DNA of 38,841 nucleotides from Minisyncoccota bacterium. Lineage in GTDB: Bacteria; Verrucomicrobiota; Verrucomicrobiia; Methylacidiphilales; Verrucolacustridaceae. Shown piece after piece: positions 16,680 through 26,717 of this stretch (positions are counted from its first letter, which is position 1; each line of letters opens with the position of its first letter). The notes beneath the pieces are model-generated. The model was not told the DNA's origin and searched no databases. It saw nothing but the letters and a program-made list of their open reading frames with translations. The translations under genes and the position numbers were made by a program. Location: NCBI GenBank assembly GCA_030054195.1, contig JASGCJ010000010.1, forward strand, positions 1 to 38,841, given 5' to 3'.

Positions 16680-17453
16680 TTAGGAAGACAATGGGAACCA
16701 GTGGAAGAGGGCCTCGGCAATACCGGAGCCAGCTTCCTGAGTGGCGAGGTAGCCACCCTCTTTTTTGACCTGGGTAAGGACTTCTGAGACGGAGTTGGAT
16801 GGGCAGGCGAGGAAGTGCCCGTATTTACGTTGGAGCATGGGCAGATCATTCAGATTATCGCCCGCAATAAAGGTTGAAGAGGGGGGGAGATCCAGAAGTT
16901 TTTGGATTTCTGCCAGGCAGGAACCTTTATGGTAATCCACATGGGCAAAACGAAAGTATGGGCCGTTCCTGACGGTCGAGATTTCGGGATGCTCCCGAAT
17001 AATTTCGGTCACCAATGCGTGGGTACGGTCGATGCTTTTTTGAGAACCCGCGACTAAGCCAATGGCTCCTGCGTCTGGAATGACGGTGACTTCATCGGTT
17101 GATCCGATCTCGCGTTCGATCCTTTCCAGAAGGGCGCCGTGGCGACCGAAGAGGGCCTGATGAGTCTCGGTACAGCACTTGTTCCAGGCTTCGAGGGAGT
17201 GAGCCTGACCTTCCTTAACTTGGTGAATTTCCCTTTCGACGGTGACGATCCAATCGGGCATGACGGGAGCTTTGTGGAACACAAGAGCTTCGCGAAGGCT
17301 CTCCCAAGATCGGCCCGTGGCAACTACCCAAGATATTTCGCCGGCTTTTCTGGAATTGCTCAGCCAGCGAAAGAATTCGGGTGCAAGCGGCGCATCCGGG
17401 TTTTCTCCCGCAAGAGTTCCGTCGAAATCAGTGCAGACGAGTTGCGCCTTCAA
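16680..17453 (-). CDS. HAD-IIB (Cof/sucrose-phosphatase-like) hydrolase
   Basis: A 257-residue HAD phosphatase with motif I CTDFDGTLAG (D9, D11), a threonine motif II (VVATGRSWE) and motif IV FIAGDNLNDLPML, the GDxxxD of the Cof/SPP/MPGP branch with a C2B cap between. The substrate, probably a sugar phosphate, cannot be told from sequence. Translation starts at TTG 17453, which overlaps the stop of rsmE by 4 bases; no ATG or GTG lies nearby before the conserved motif, so the TTG is well supported. It is the last gene of the grpE-dnaJ-rsmE run. Confidence 0.88.
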   Translation of the reverse strand: MKAQLVCTDFDGTLAGENPDAPLAPEFFRWLSNSRKAGEISWVVATGRSWESLREALVFHKAPVMPDWIVTVEREIHQVKEGQAHSLEAWNKCCTETHQALFGRHGALLERIEREIGSTDEVTVIPDAGAIGLVAGSQKSIDRTHALVTEIIREHPEISTVRNGPYFRFAHVDYHKGSCLAEIQKLLDLPPSSTFIAGDNLNDLPMLQRKYGHFLACPSNSVSEVLTQVKKEGGYLATQEAGSGIAEALFHWFPLSS

Positions 17454-18190
17454 TGGGGGAGATTGAACTCGTAGTGAAGGACGGACGCGAGAAAGAGGGA
17501 GGCGGTTTCGGATCGGAGGACGAGGGGTCCGAGTGAGGCGGGTTGAAATCCGGCCGAGCGGGCACGACCGATTTCGGCGGGGGTGAAATCTCCTTCCGGG
17601 CCGATGAGAAGATCCAAGGCCGGGGGGTTTCCTGCTTGTCGAGCTGTCGCCAAAAGAGCGGGCAGAGGTTTGGCTTCAGGTTGGAGTGAGCCGATGATCC
17701 TGCCAGAAGGGGGGGCAGGATTGGGGGCAGAGAGAAAGTTATCGAGAGGGCCGGCTTCGTGAATCTTTGGGAGCCAATTTTGTCCCGACTGCTTACAGGC
17801 AGATAGGGCGATCGCCTCCCAGCGTTGCGATATTCGCTTTTCTCCCGATGGCTTGGAGACGGATCGTTCCGACGCGATAGGCCAGATTTCACTCACTCCC
17901 AGTTCGGTCAACTTCTGGATCAGCAGATCCATTCCGACGGGCTTGATGAGCGCCTGACCAAAGCGGATCCGACATGAAGGCGGGGGGGTGCGAGCGGTGG
18001 AAAGGGTCTCGTAGGAGACTTCGTCGGCAGAGACTTGGGTTAGACGAACCCGTGCTTCCGTACCTTTTCCATCAAATATTGCAGCCGAATCGCCTGACCG
18101 GAGACGGAGAACATCCACAGCGTGGTGGGACTCCTCCGGGAGGAATTTGCCCGAAGAGAGGTTGGGATTGTAAAAGCGGTGGCCAGGCAT
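17450..18190 (-). CDS. rsmE: 16S rRNA (uracil1498-N3)-methyltransferase
   Basis: RsmE methylates U1498 of 16S rRNA using SAM. The 246-residue product has the N-terminal PUA-like part (MPGHRFYNPNLSSGKFLPEE, then SHHAVDVLRLRSGD) and the SPOUT knot at the C-terminus: LLIGPEGDFTPAEIGRA and LGPLVLRSETA. I start it at ATG 18190, just after the dnaJ stop, rather than at an upstream frame-open ATG inside dnaJ that would add 25 unlikely residues. It overlaps the downstream HAD gene by 4 bases. Confidence 0.95.
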   Translation of the reverse strand: MPGHRFYNPNLSSGKFLPEESHHAVDVLRLRSGDSAAIFDGKGTEARVRLTQVSADEVSYETLSTARTPPPSCRIRFGQALIKPVGMDLLIQKLTELGVSEIWPIASERSVSKPSGEKRISQRWEAIALSACKQSGQNWLPKIHEAGPLDNFLSAPNPAPPSGRIIGSLQPEAKPLPALLATARQAGNPPALDLLIGPEGDFTPAEIGRARSAGFQPASLGPLVLRSETASLFLASVLHYEFNLPH

Positions 18191-18195
18191 GGAGT

Positions 18196-19356
18196 TTAGC
18201 CCTTGAACAGTTTCTTTGCTTTTTCGAGAAACGAGTGGCCCTCGGGGTGAGTATGTTCGTCGCACAGTTTTGCAAATTTCTCCAAAGCCTCTTTTTGCGC
18301 CGTGTTCAAGTGTTTAGGGATTTCAACCTGGATTCGGATATGAAGATCGCCTCTTGTACGTCCTGAAACGGAGGGGACACCCTGACCGCGAATCCTGAAA
18401 ACCTTGTCGGATGAGGTCCCAGCAGGAATCTTGAGTTTCATCTCCCCATCCAAGCTGGGAATGCTGATTTCAGCACCGAGAGCTAACTGGCTAAAGGAGA
18501 TGGGAATATTGCAGGCGAGGTCATTCTCCTCGCGATCGAAAACCGGGTGGGATTGAACGGAGAGGACCACATAAAGATCGCCTGCTGGACCACCCCTCGA
18601 ACCCGCCTCGCCTTGTCCGACCGATCGTAGTCGTGAGCCTGTGTCCACTCCTGCAGGTATCTTTAGTTTAATACGCGCATTTTCCTCAACGCGCCCTTCT
18701 CCCCGGCAGGATTTACAGGGGTTTTGAATTGTTTGGCCTGAGCCGCCACACTTTGGACAGGTTTGGGCGATAGAAAAGAAACCCCGACTGACAGCGACCT
18801 GTCCTTGTCCACGGCATGTGGAGCAGGTTGTGGCTTTCGAGCCAGCCGCGGCACCTGTGCCTTGGCAAGGGGAGCAGGGAACAGGACGACGAATCGTGAT
18901 CTCCTTTTCACAGCCCCGAACGGCTTCCATAAAATCGATCTCCAGATCGTACCGCAGATCGGAGCCCTGGTTGGAGCGAGCCCCGCGTCGACCGCCTCCT
19001 CCACCCCCGAATGCTCCCTCAAGGATGTCTCCAAAAATCCCGGCCCCACCACCCCCTGAGTTGAAGACCTCGCGGAAGACCTCGAAAGGATCATGAAAGC
19101 CGCCTGCGCCACCCATGCCTGATCCAGGGGCAAAGGCTCGATGTCCGTACCGATCATAGGCATCCCGTTTTTGCTGATCTGATAACACCTCATACGCTTC
19201 GCCGATCTCTTTAAACTTTTCTTCGGCCTTTTTGTCTCCCTTGTGTTTATCGGGATGATGTTGAACGGCGAGTTTGCGGTACGCCTTTTTGATCTCCTCG
19301 GCTGTGGAAGTACGCGAGACGACCAGAACTTCGTAATAATCTCTCTTTGTAGACAC
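18196..19356 (-). CDS. dnaJ: Chaperone DnaJ
   Basis: DnaJ delivers unfolded proteins to DnaK and stimulates its ATPase. The J domain has the essential HPD at residues 34-36, followed by a glycine/phenylalanine-rich region (about 76-128) and four zinc-finger repeats CXXCXGXG: C161/C164, C178/C181, C200/C203 and C214/C217. The length, 386, is normal for a full class I DnaJ. The start is GTG 19356, three bases after the grpE stop. dnaK is not in the window. Confidence 0.97.
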   Translation of the reverse strand: MSTKRDYYEVLVVSRTSTAEEIKKAYRKLAVQHHPDKHKGDKKAEEKFKEIGEAYEVLSDQQKRDAYDRYGHRAFAPGSGMGGAGGFHDPFEVFREVFNSGGGGAGIFGDILEGAFGGGGGGRRGARSNQGSDLRYDLEIDFMEAVRGCEKEITIRRPVPCSPCQGTGAAAGSKATTCSTCRGQGQVAVSRGFFSIAQTCPKCGGSGQTIQNPCKSCRGEGRVEENARIKLKIPAGVDTGSRLRSVGQGEAGSRGGPAGDLYVVLSVQSHPVFDREENDLACNIPISFSQLALGAEISIPSLDGEMKLKIPAGTSSDKVFRIRGQGVPSVSGRTRGDLHIRIQVEIPKHLNTAQKEALEKFAKLCDEHTHPEGHSFLEKAKKLFKG

Positions 19357-19359
19357 GGC

Positions 19360-19896
19360 TTACGATGTAGGTGGCGCTGCAGTGATCACACTGGCAGGGC
19401 GAAGAAGTCGATCGCCGATTTTAAACCCACGGCGTCGCAGGTGGAGAACGGTGCCTTCTGGTTTTTCCGGAGCAGGCTCTTGGCCAAGAGCTTCATGCCA
19501 GTTGGGATCGAAAGGTTTGCCCAAGGCATCAATCGGGGTGACTCCATGCTCGGTCAGAAATCGCTCAAACTGGGTTTGAATTAGTTTTACTCCATTGACA
19601 ACGGAGGCCGCATCTTTGGCGGAAGTAGCCGCTTGGAGACCAAGCTCGAGGTGATCGAGAAGGGGAAGAAGATCCGCAAGGATCGATTGGTTCGCATAAC
19701 GCAAAGATTCCTCTTTTTCGCGAACGAGTCTCTTTCTGCTGTTTTCGAAATCAGCCCGAGCTCGAAGAAGTTGATCTTTAAGAGAAGCGATCTCCGCTGC
19801 CGTTTGCTCGGCAGGGGATGGAGCGGGAGCAGGAACTGAATCCTGAGGAGGGGTTTCCGGTTCGGGTGGTGTTGGCTGTGGGCTTTTTGACTTCAT
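19360..19896 (-). CDS. grpE: Nucleotide exchange factor GrpE
   Basis: A 178-residue cochaperone that releases ADP from DnaK. After a Pro/Glu-rich leader (about 1-28) comes the long dimerising helix (ASLKDQLLRARADFENSRKR), the four-helix region, and the C-terminal beta domain with FDPNWHEALGQEP and GTVLHLRRRGFKIGDRLLRP, the GrpE signature. It directly precedes dnaJ. No CIRCE-type inverted repeat is seen upstream. Confidence 0.95.
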   Translation of the reverse strand: MKSKSPQPTPPEPETPPQDSVPAPAPSPAEQTAAEIASLKDQLLRARADFENSRKRLVREKEESLRYANQSILADLLPLLDHLELGLQAATSAKDAASVVNGVKLIQTQFERFLTEHGVTPIDALGKPFDPNWHEALGQEPAPEKPEGTVLHLRRRGFKIGDRLLRPASVITAAPPTS

Positions 19897-19909
19897 TTGT
19901 GAGTGCCTA

Positions 19910-19940
19910 ACTATAGCAGATCTATCGCTATTTTGAGCAA
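19910..19940 (-). promoter_or_regulatory. Candidate sigma-70 type promoter upstream of grpE
   Basis: On the minus strand TTGCTC (19940-19935) and TATAGT (19915-19910) are separated by 19 bases, within the AT-rich 148-bp gap that precedes grpE. Spacing is longer than ideal and the implied leader to ATG 19896 would be only a few bases, so the true start point may lie elsewhere. Confidence 0.25.
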
Positions 19941-20044
19941 AAAGTACTAATCCAAGATTGTAATTGTTATGAAATCTACTTTTGAGACTAAGCTTCTATT
20001 GGGTTGGCTGCATGGAGTGTGGGATCGGTACTTTTCCTAAAACG

Positions 20045-22540
20045 TTACTCTTCGCTCCATAGAAAGTGGCGGTTTCGTAGGTCTTCGATCTTACGGGTAA
20101 AGGCGAGTTGGCTGGGGCCACCCGCCTTTTCAAGGATCCGATAGATAGAGAGTGCTCCGCGAAAGTCTCCCCGTTTTTCTTGAAGGCGTGCTGCTTCGGC
20201 CCCTGCGCGAGCGAACCAGAGATACTCGGGTTGCGCAGGTCCCGATGTAGGCGAGGCCTGTTTTGCATAGAGAACGTCGAGGTAAGCCTGAAGTGCATCC
20301 TCCTCACGCCCCAACTGCTCTAGGGATTTTCCGCGAATATATCCTGCCTCGTTCCGATCCGCCGAATCCGCGGCAGGGCTAGCGATCAGGCTCAAGGCAG
20401 TCGACGCAGCTCGCTCCAAACTAGCGCGATCCGTGCCACCGATCGCAAATTCACAGGCAAGGCGGCGTTTTGTGATCTCTACCCAAGCTCTCTGTTCAGG
20501 GGTTTTGTTTGCGAGAAGAGAGTTTGCGATTTGGAGGCCTCCCGAATAGTCGCCTGAGGTGCGGGATGCATCAATCTCTGCCAATCGTGCATCCAGCCGG
20601 AGGGGGGAAGTCTCTGAAATCGATCGAAAAAGCTTCACGGCTTCTTCCGGATTTCCTAAGGCAAGGGCGCTTAGGCCTGCGTAGTAACGGGCGTCATCTG
20701 CTAACGGATCCTTTGCAAATCGCTGGGCCATTTCACGAAAGCTAGAAAGAGCTTCCCCGTGGTTTTTCTCTTCGTAGTGAGTTTGCCCGATCTGAAAGGC
20801 CAAGGAGGGAGCCAAACTGCTTTCGGGAAAGCGCGCGAGGATCTTGGCAAATTCGGCACGAGATTGAGCTCCTGTAATTTCTTTTTGGCGTAAGCGAGCT
20901 TCGATTCCTGAGGCGAGGGCTTGGGGAAGAAGGGGTGACTTGGGAAAACTCTTTTCAAATTCAGCAAATGCCGCGATGGCGGCGGGATAGTCGCCTGTAC
21001 GTAGAAGGGAGTTGGCTCTTCGCAGTGAAGCTTCGTCCTTAAGGGAATCGGCCCCAGGAAGTTTCGAAACTTCCGCTAGTGCAGAACGGCTCGCAGGTGA
21101 GTCCCCTTTATTCTCGAGCATTCGACCGCGCTCCAACGCCAAGGCAGCTCGACGACTACTTTCTGGATATTTCTTTGTAAAAAGCTCCTCGAGCCTTCCG
21201 AACTTTGCTGGATCGGGTTGGCGTGCGGCGGCGAGCGTTGCGTTGAAGTAAGCCTGTTCGGCAAGATTTGCCTTTGGAGCAGTAAGGGCTGCCTCCTCCC
21301 AAAGGGTGCTGGCCTCCGAGGCTTTTCCCTCTTGAAGTAGGATGTCGGCAAGGGCTGCTCTGCCCTGATAAATAATTTCCGAACTCAGGTTTTCCCGTTT
21401 GAGAAGGCTTTGAAGCTGCTCGCGAGCTGTGGTGAGTTGCCCCTGCTTGACGAGTGCCTCTGCAAGCAGGAGTTGGGCTGATGGAAGTGCTGGGGAGGAG
21501 GGATAAGTTTTCATAAGATTATCCAGATCCGCCACGGTCGCCTCAAAATTTTCCGAGTCCAGGGAGTTGGAAGCTAAAAGGAGAAGGGCGGGGGCGTATC
21601 TGCCGCGCTTCTCATCGTCACTTTCCCGGTCTCGAACTGAGTCACGAAGCCGTAGAGATGCAGCAGGGAGGGATTGCGCTGTTTTCGCGGCTGCGAGGTA
21701 CTCCCGAGCCGCAGTCAGGTAAGATTCAGGATTTCCTCCGCAATCGAGAGCTTTTTCAAATGCGCTCGCAGCGTCAGCGGGTTTATCGCGGGCACGATCA
21801 ATCTGCCCTATCGCAATCCAAGCTTGGGAAATTAAGTCCCGGGTTGCGCTTTTTCTGTCCTCTATGACTTTCTCGAAAAGGGTGCGCGCTTCGTCCGCTT
21901 TTCCTCGCATCGCGAGAAGCCTCGCTTTCCAGTACATTGCTTCCGCAAGAATGGGCCCTGAACTTTTTGGCGAGATCTTTTCCAAAGCATCTGAGGCCTC
22001 ATCGGATTTTCCTTCCGAGAGAAGAACTTTAACGAGAAAAAGCCGAGCCAAATCGTGGGATGGATTTTTCGGATCATCCAGAATTTCGACTAGTTCACGG
22101 ATCGCAGCAGTAGGATTATTTTCGTGGAGCCAAGTCTCGGCTAAACCCAGCCGAATCTGAGTTTTGATTTCAGAATTCTGCGCCTCTTTCTTGGCTTCCT
22201 GCCATTCGAGGACAGCATCACTTGATCGACCGACCTCGGCCAATGCGGCGGCCCGTGTTAATCTTTGGCGTATCAGAAGTTCAGGGGGGCAAGTTTTAGG
22301 TAGTGAAGAGAGTGATTCAGCGGGTCGGTGATCCAGTAGCAGAGCCTCCGCAAGCATCACTTGAGCCAATGGTTGAGGGGAGGAGTTATTCTTCTGTAGC
22401 CAATCCTGAATTCTTGTAGCGGCATCACGTCCTAATCCATCCTTCATCATCTCCTCCGCCACCCGAAGTTCCTTAGGAATTTCGCCAGGTGCTGCGGCGA
22501 GAAGGAGGGGGAAAAGCGTGAGGAGAGCGAAGAGTTTCAT
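20045..22540 (-). CDS. Large exported tetratricopeptide-repeat protein
   Basis: The 831-residue product starts with a signal peptide ([20 protein letters not shown]) and is otherwise a long array of degenerate TPR helices, visible as repeated pairs such as AMYWKARLLAMRGKADEART and DDARYYAGLSALALGNPEEA. There is no catalytic motif. Such proteins act as scaffolds in the periplasm; CpoB/YbgF-like roles in envelope assembly are possible but unsupported. Its ATG overlaps the uvrA stop (ATGA), so it is co-transcribed with uvrA although no functional link is evident. Confidence 0.85.
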   Translation of the reverse strand: MKLFALLTLFPLLLAAAPGEIPKELRVAEEMMKDGLGRDAATRIQDWLQKNNSSPQPLAQVMLAEALLLDHRPAESLSSLPKTCPPELLIRQRLTRAAALAEVGRSSDAVLEWQEAKKEAQNSEIKTQIRLGLAETWLHENNPTAAIRELVEILDDPKNPSHDLARLFLVKVLLSEGKSDEASDALEKISPKSSGPILAEAMYWKARLLAMRGKADEARTLFEKVIEDRKSATRDLISQAWIAIGQIDRARDKPADAASAFEKALDCGGNPESYLTAAREYLAAAKTAQSLPAASLRLRDSVRDRESDDEKRGRYAPALLLLASNSLDSENFEATVADLDNLMKTYPSSPALPSAQLLLAEALVKQGQLTTAREQLQSLLKRENLSSEIIYQGRAALADILLQEGKASEASTLWEEAALTAPKANLAEQAYFNATLAAARQPDPAKFGRLEELFTKKYPESSRRAALALERGRMLENKGDSPASRSALAEVSKLPGADSLKDEASLRRANSLLRTGDYPAAIAAFAEFEKSFPKSPLLPQALASGIEARLRQKEITGAQSRAEFAKILARFPESSLAPSLAFQIGQTHYEEKNHGEALSSFREMAQRFAKDPLADDARYYAGLSALALGNPEEAVKLFRSISETSPLRLDARLAEIDASRTSGDYSGGLQIANSLLANKTPEQRAWVEITKRRLACEFAIGGTDRASLERAASTALSLIASPAADSADRNEAGYIRGKSLEQLGREEDALQAYLDVLYAKQASPTSGPAQPEYLWFARAGAEAARLQEKRGDFRGALSIYRILEKAGGPSQLAFTRKIEDLRNRHFLWSEE

Positions 22541-25338
22541 CGGGCGGAAAGTATCTTTCCAGTGGCGCTCTGGTTATTGCGAGCGACCTCTTGTGGGGTT
22601 CCCTTCGTCACTACCTGTCCTCCTTGATGGCCGCCGCTGGGGCCCAACTCCACGATCCAATCCGCATGACTCATAATGTCAGGGTGATGTTCCACGACAA
22701 CGAGTGTATGTCCTGATTTGCATAAATCGAAGAAAACCGATAGCAGATTTTCAACTTCGGCTAGGTGCAAACCCGTTGTGGGTTCATCCAGCAGGTAGAG
22801 AGTGGGTCCATGTGTTCGTTGAGCCAGGGCCGTCGCAAGTCGAACTCGCTGGGCTTCGCCTCCTGAAAAACGATCGGCCGACTGACCAACGGGGAGGTAG
22901 CCGAGCCCGACTTTTTGTAGCGCTCCCAACGCATTGGCAAGGGGTGGAATGGCTCGTAGAAGTTCTAGGGCGCGATCGACGGGCAGTTGCAAAATCTGCC
23001 CAATCGAGTGTCCTCGATAGGTGATCGTTAGCGTTTCGCGGTTATATCTTTCACCACCGCAGGCGGGGCAAGGAGCGATAGCCTCTGGAAGAAGCTGTAA
23101 CTGAACGGCAATTTCGCCTAGGCCGGAGCAGGTTTCGCATCGGCCACCTCGGACGTTAAAGCTGAATCGAGATGGGCCAAAGCCGCGCGCTTTGGCAGAG
23201 GGAAGGGAGGCGAAGAGTTTTCGCACCTCATCCCAGACCCCAAGAAGAGACAGGGGATGAGAGCGGGATTGGCGAGACAACGGAGATTGATCGATGACGA
23301 CGGCTCGAGTTAAAGAATCTGTTCCTACCAGAGATTGATACGGTCCTGGAGGGGGAGCAGAGGAGGGAGTGCCAAATTGTCGTAGAAGGGCGTTCGCCAA
23401 GGTATCAAAGACGAGGGAGCTTTTGCCTGACCCGCTTACGCCTGTCACGCATGTGAATGCACCTAAGGGAATTGAGAAGTCCACTTTCTTTAAGTTGTGA
23501 GTGGCAGCTCCTTTTAAGTGAAGCCAATCGGTGAAGGAGCTTTTTCTTGTAGGGATTTTGATTTTACGTCGACCAGAGAGAAAAGCTCCCGTTAAGGATT
23601 GGGGAAGGGCAGAAATTTCTTTAGGAGTGCCTTGGCCTGTGATCTGGCCTCCTGCGGTGCCGGCTCCAGGTCCGAATTCGATCAGGTAGTCGGCACGCCG
23701 AAGAGTTTCCTCGTCGTGTTCGACCACAATCAGGGAGTTGCCGAGATCGCGAAGTTGGAAAAGGAGGTTGAGGAGGCGGGAGTGTTCAGATGGGTGAAGG
23801 CCGATACTGGGTTCATCCAAGACATAGAGGACACCTGTTAATCCTCCTCCAATCTGAGTTGCGAGTCGGGTGCGGCGGTATTCACCTCCTGAAAGTGTGT
23901 CCATGGTGCGATCGAGTGTGAGATAGCCCAGTCCTAGCTGCTCGAGAAAGGAGAGGCGTTGGGTAAGGGCCGTCTGAAGAGGGACGAATGAGTGGGCGAC
24001 TGGTCCAGAAGTGGGTTCGAGATGGGTAAGCCAGTGGAGAGCGTCTGAGGCGGTTAGTTGGCACAGGGAGGCGATTGAATGGGTTTCGCCTGAGGGGGAG
24101 GTCAAAGTTACGGATTGAGCGGAGGGTTGAAGGCGTGTGCCAGAGCAGAGAGTGCAGGTACCAGTAGAGAAAAAGCGCTGAAGCCGATGTCTGGCTGAGT
24201 CGGATTTGGCTTCGCCAAGTTGGCGAGAGAGTTCGGGGATCAATCCTTCCCAAGGTTTTTTCTTAAAGAGAGGTCGACCTTGAGATCCATGAAGGAATAT
24301 CTTTTTCCACTTTTCCGGCCATGACATGAGAGGCGTGAGGGCGGGAATCTTTGCGTGCTGAGTGAATTCGCGTCCGAGAGTTCGGTAGAAGGTTCGCATC
24401 TTGGGATGAGCGCGATTCCATGGGGCGATAGCATCCTTTTCGATGGGTAGCGCGGTGTTGGGGATAATCTTTTCTACGTCCGGGGAAAGTGAGGTGCCTA
24501 AGCCAGAGCAGTTGGGGCAGGCGCCCTCGGTGCTATTGAAGGAGAAGTGTCTGGGGGTGAGGCGTGGAATGGCGGTGCCTGTATCTGGATCGTGGGGTTG
24601 CGTGGAAAAGGAGAGTTCGGGTTGAGGCAGGACTTTGGAGAAATCGTTATTGGTAAAGGCGACGCGTACTTTTCCTTGTCCAAGGCGGAGGGCGAGTTCA
24701 ACGGAGTCGGTCAAACGACCTCGGGCGGAGGGGGCAAGAGTGATTCGGTCGACGACTAGTTCTATGGAGGATTGGGTGGAGTCTGCTTGAAGTTCGACGA
24801 TCTCTGTTTTTTGACGGACACGCAAAAAGCCCTCTTTTTTCAAGCGAGCAGGGTCGGCATGTGACAAAGGTGCGAGAAGTACGACGGGACGATCTTTCCC
24901 TTTTTCAAGAATCTGATCAACGATCTGTTGGGGGGAAAAAGAGAGAAGGGCTTTTCCTGTTTTCGGATCGTGAGGGGTTCCGTGAGTGGCAAAGAGAACG
25001 CGGAGATGATCATGGATTTCGGTAGCGGTGGCCAGGGTGGAGCGGGCGGAGCCTCCAGCTTGGCGCTGTTCAACGGCGAGGGTGGGGGAGAGACCTTCAA
25101 TCGTATCGATGTCGACAGCGGGAAGCTGTGCGAGGTGATGCCGAGCATGGGAGGATAGGCACTCGAGGTAGCGGCGTTGTCCTTCCGCATAGATGGTATC
25201 AAAGGCGAGAGAACTTTTCCCTGACCCTGACGGACCAGTAAAGACGACCAGCTTGTGGCGAGGGATATCGAGGGAGAGATTGGCGAGATTGTGTTGGCGT
25301 GCGCCTCGGATTCGGAGGAGATCGCCCGTGGGACTCAC
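22537..25338 (-). CDS. uvrA: Excinuclease ABC subunit A
   Basis: UvrA recognises DNA damage in nucleotide excision repair. The start is taken as GTG 25338 ([20 protein letters not shown]), giving 933 residues, the usual length; an ATG at 25425 would overlap rpmA by 56 bases. Both ATPase modules are complete: Walker A GPSGSGKS (35-42) and GVSGSGKSS, signatures [14 protein letters not shown] and [14 protein letters not shown], Walker [14 protein letters not shown] and [13 protein letters not shown]. The C-terminal zinc module is intact (CETC...CPAC). Unusually, two places where UvrA normally has CPxC read HDPKTG (about 123-128) and HDPDTG (about 249-254), while the partner CPNC (274-277) remains. 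The UvrB-binding region is present. Confidence 0.95.
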   Translation of the reverse strand: MSPTGDLLRIRGARQHNLANLSLDIPRHKLVVFTGPSGSGKSSLAFDTIYAEGQRRYLECLSSHARHHLAQLPAVDIDTIEGLSPTLAVEQRQAGGSARSTLATATEIHDHLRVLFATHGTPHDPKTGKALLSFSPQQIVDQILEKGKDRPVVLLAPLSHADPARLKKEGFLRVRQKTEIVELQADSTQSSIELVVDRITLAPSARGRLTDSVELALRLGQGKVRVAFTNNDFSKVLPQPELSFSTQPHDPDTGTAIPRLTPRHFSFNSTEGACPNCSGLGTSLSPDVEKIIPNTALPIEKDAIAPWNRAHPKMRTFYRTLGREFTQHAKIPALTPLMSWPEKWKKIFLHGSQGRPLFKKKPWEGLIPELSRQLGEAKSDSARHRLQRFFSTGTCTLCSGTRLQPSAQSVTLTSPSGETHSIASLCQLTASDALHWLTHLEPTSGPVAHSFVPLQTALTQRLSFLEQLGLGYLTLDRTMDTLSGGEYRRTRLATQIGGGLTGVLYVLDEPSIGLHPSEHSRLLNLLFQLRDLGNSLIVVEHDEETLRRADYLIEFGPGAGTAGGQITGQGTPKEISALPQSLTGAFLSGRRKIKIPTRKSSFTDWLHLKGAATHNLKKVDFSIPLGAFTCVTGVSGSGKSSLVFDTLANALLRQFGTPSSAPPPGPYQSLVGTDSLTRAVVIDQSPLSRQSRSHPLSLLGVWDEVRKLFASLPSAKARGFGPSRFSFNVRGGRCETCSGLGEIAVQLQLLPEAIAPCPACGGERYNRETLTITYRGHSIGQILQLPVDRALELLRAIPPLANALGALQKVGLGYLPVGQSADRFSGGEAQRVRLATALAQRTHGPTLYLLDEPTTGLHLAEVENLLSVFFDLCKSGHTLVVVEHHPDIMSHADWIVELGPSGGHQGGQVVTKGTPQEVARNNQSATGKILSAR

Positions 25339-25369
25339 TGGAAGGGCCAAGGGGGGCCCGAGGGGCGGC

Positions 25370-25630
25370 TTAGGATGCCGCGGCGGGGGACGGATCGATA
25401 TGGATGCGGCGGTTTCCCTTATCAAAGCGGACCCGGCCGTGGGAGAGTGCGAAGAGGGTGTGATCTCGGCCCATACCGACGTTTTGACCTGCCTGAAATC
25501 TTGTTCCGCGTTGACGGATAATGATGGAACCGGCGGGGATGGTTTCGCCGCCGAAACATTTTACTCCGAGGCGTTGGCTGCGGCTATCGCGACCGTTGCG
25601 TGTTGATCCTTGACCTTTTTTATGTGCCAT
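25370..25630 (-). CDS. rpmA: 50S ribosomal protein L27
   Basis: An 86-residue L27 with the canonical N-terminus [20 protein letters not shown], followed by [20 protein letters not shown] and [11 protein letters not shown]. The N-terminal tail that reaches the peptidyl-transferase centre starts directly at MAHKKG, so no protease-cleaved leader is present. It lies 14 bases after rplU. Confidence 0.98.
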   Translation of the reverse strand: MAHKKGQGSTRNGRDSRSQRLGVKCFGGETIPAGSIIIRQRGTRFQAGQNVGMGRDHTLFALSHGRVRFDKGNRRIHIDPSPAAAS

Positions 25631-25644
25631 GACGGTTTCCTCGG

Positions 25645-25968
25645 TTATTTGCCGGCTTGGATCTTTTGAATTTTGATGCGAGTCCGAGCCTGACGATGGC
25701 CGACGGTGCGGTGATACCCTTCCCGGCGACGATATTTGAAAGCGATGACTTTTGGGGCGCGATCATGGGTGACAACTTCGGCGACGACCTTGGCACCGGC
25801 GACCGTGGGTTTGCCTACTTGAACCTTGCTGTCTTGGACAACGAGGAGGACGTCGGAAAACTCTGCTGAGGATCCTGGGGCAGTAGTAAGGCGTTCAATC
25901 TCAAGGGTCTCGCCTTCGCTGACCTTGTACTGTTTGCCTCCTGTACGGATGACGGCGACGTTTGCCAT
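25645..25968 (-). CDS. rplU: 50S ribosomal protein L21
   Basis: A 107-residue L21: [20 protein letters not shown] at the N-terminus and the signature [17 protein letters not shown] near the C-terminus. The order rplU-rpmA is the conserved one. No clear Shine-Dalgarno is visible before ATG 25968, which is preceded by a pyrimidine-rich leader. Confidence 0.98.
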   Translation of the reverse strand: MANVAVIRTGGKQYKVSEGETLEIERLTTAPGSSAEFSDVLLVVQDSKVQVGKPTVAGAKVVAEVVTHDRAPKVIAFKYRRREGYHRTVGHRQARTRIKIQKIQAGK

Positions 25969-26013
25969 AAGAAGTAAGAGTATCGGAAAAAAAGGGGTTC
26001 GGCAAGAGCAGGA

Positions 26014-26283
26014 TTAGGCAGGGGGCAGTTTTGGGGCTTTCTGGAAGGCGGTACGAACGAGAAGCACGTCTTCGTGGCGGGCCCGACGGCGTTGATAGCG
26101 TTTATCGACCTCCTCAAGAAGTCGCTCCCATACATCGGTCGGAAGAAGTTTTGGGGTTTCCCACTTTTCCGCATCTTTCTCTTTGCGTTGCCAGTGGACG
26201 ACACCCGAGAAAAGGGAGACGCGGTAGGTGGTGGTCGGACGAGTGCCGTCGGACTTATCAGTCCACTCCATGCAGCGACGCAT
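26014..26283 (-). CDS. Hypothetical protein downstream of hpnH (89 aa)
   Basis: A short basic protein (MRRCMEWTDKSDGTRPTTTY, then RVSLFSGVVHWQRKEKD). The first half looks like a beta meander with aromatic residues, the second a long charged helix (WERLLEEVDKRYQRRRARHE). It starts 9 bases after the stop of the 132-residue gene, so the two are likely coupled; a second in-frame ATG at 26271 is possible. I recognise no family. The gap to rplU is only 45 bases and has no hairpin terminator, so readthrough to the ribosomal genes is possible. Confidence 0.7.
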   Translation of the reverse strand: MRRCMEWTDKSDGTRPTTTYRVSLFSGVVHWQRKEKDAEKWETPKLLPTDVWERLLEEVDKRYQRRRARHEDVLLVRTAFQKAPKLPPA

Positions 26284-26292
26284 GGGGTGTGT

Positions 26293-26691
26293 TTACAGTT
26301 CGCCGCGGTCGACGGCCTCGCGGGCGAGACGTTCCGCCTCTTTCACTCGCTCTTTTTCGGCTTTCGTCGTCCAGTCGTCCCAAGACTTGCCAAATGCGGT
26401 GTCTTCGCCCGTGAAGTGAACGGCGGTGACATCATTCGCTGGGAACGTTTGGGGAATCGAGTCTTTGCCTTGAGGAATGTAAATATGAACCACTCCAGGG
26501 GATTCGTCGTATCGAAAAACGAATCCGACGATCTTCTTGCCGCCGCCGATATCCAAAGTGACGTCGCCACGGTAATCGAAGGCCGTTTGAAGGGCATGTC
26601 GACGAGATGCGGTGTCGGAACAGGTTAGCGTCGTGCCCTCGATCGAACCCGGCTTATGAGTCGGTAAAGCGTGTTTATCGGCCTGAGGCAT
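26293..26691 (-). CDS. Conserved-looking hypothetical protein downstream of hpnH (132 aa)
   Basis: The protein has a beta-rich middle (FDYRGDVTLDIGGGKKIVGF, then SPGVVHIYIPQGK and ANDVTAVHFTGED) and a charged C-terminal helix (KAEKERVKEAERLAREAVDR). The pattern of strands suggests a small barrel, but no named domain is clear. There is no signal peptide or membrane segment. It lies 26 bases after hpnH on the same strand and 9 bases before the next small gene. A link to hopanoid biosynthesis is suggested only by this placement. Confidence 0.72.
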   Translation of the reverse strand: MPQADKHALPTHKPGSIEGTTLTCSDTASRRHALQTAFDYRGDVTLDIGGGKKIVGFVFRYDESPGVVHIYIPQGKDSIPQTFPANDVTAVHFTGEDTAFGKSWDDWTTKAEKERVKEAERLAREAVDRGEL

Positions 26692-26717
26692 AGTGTTGAG
26701 TAGAAGTGACGGAGGGT

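Noticed and set aside
16680-17453. HAD-IIB protein as mannosyl-3-phosphoglycerate or sucrose-phosphate phosphatase
   Set aside because: The motifs fit the branch only; no matching synthase gene is nearby, so a specific substrate is not supported.
25339-25425. Upstream ATG 25425 as the uvrA start
   Set aside because: It would add 29 Pro-rich residues and overlap rpmA by 56 bases; GTG 25338 gives the usual UvrA N-terminus and length.
26074-26628. 184-codon plus-strand frame opposite the two small genes behind hpnH
   Set aside because: It spans two minus-strand genes and their junction, has no recognisable motif, and the minus-strand frames show tight operon spacing.
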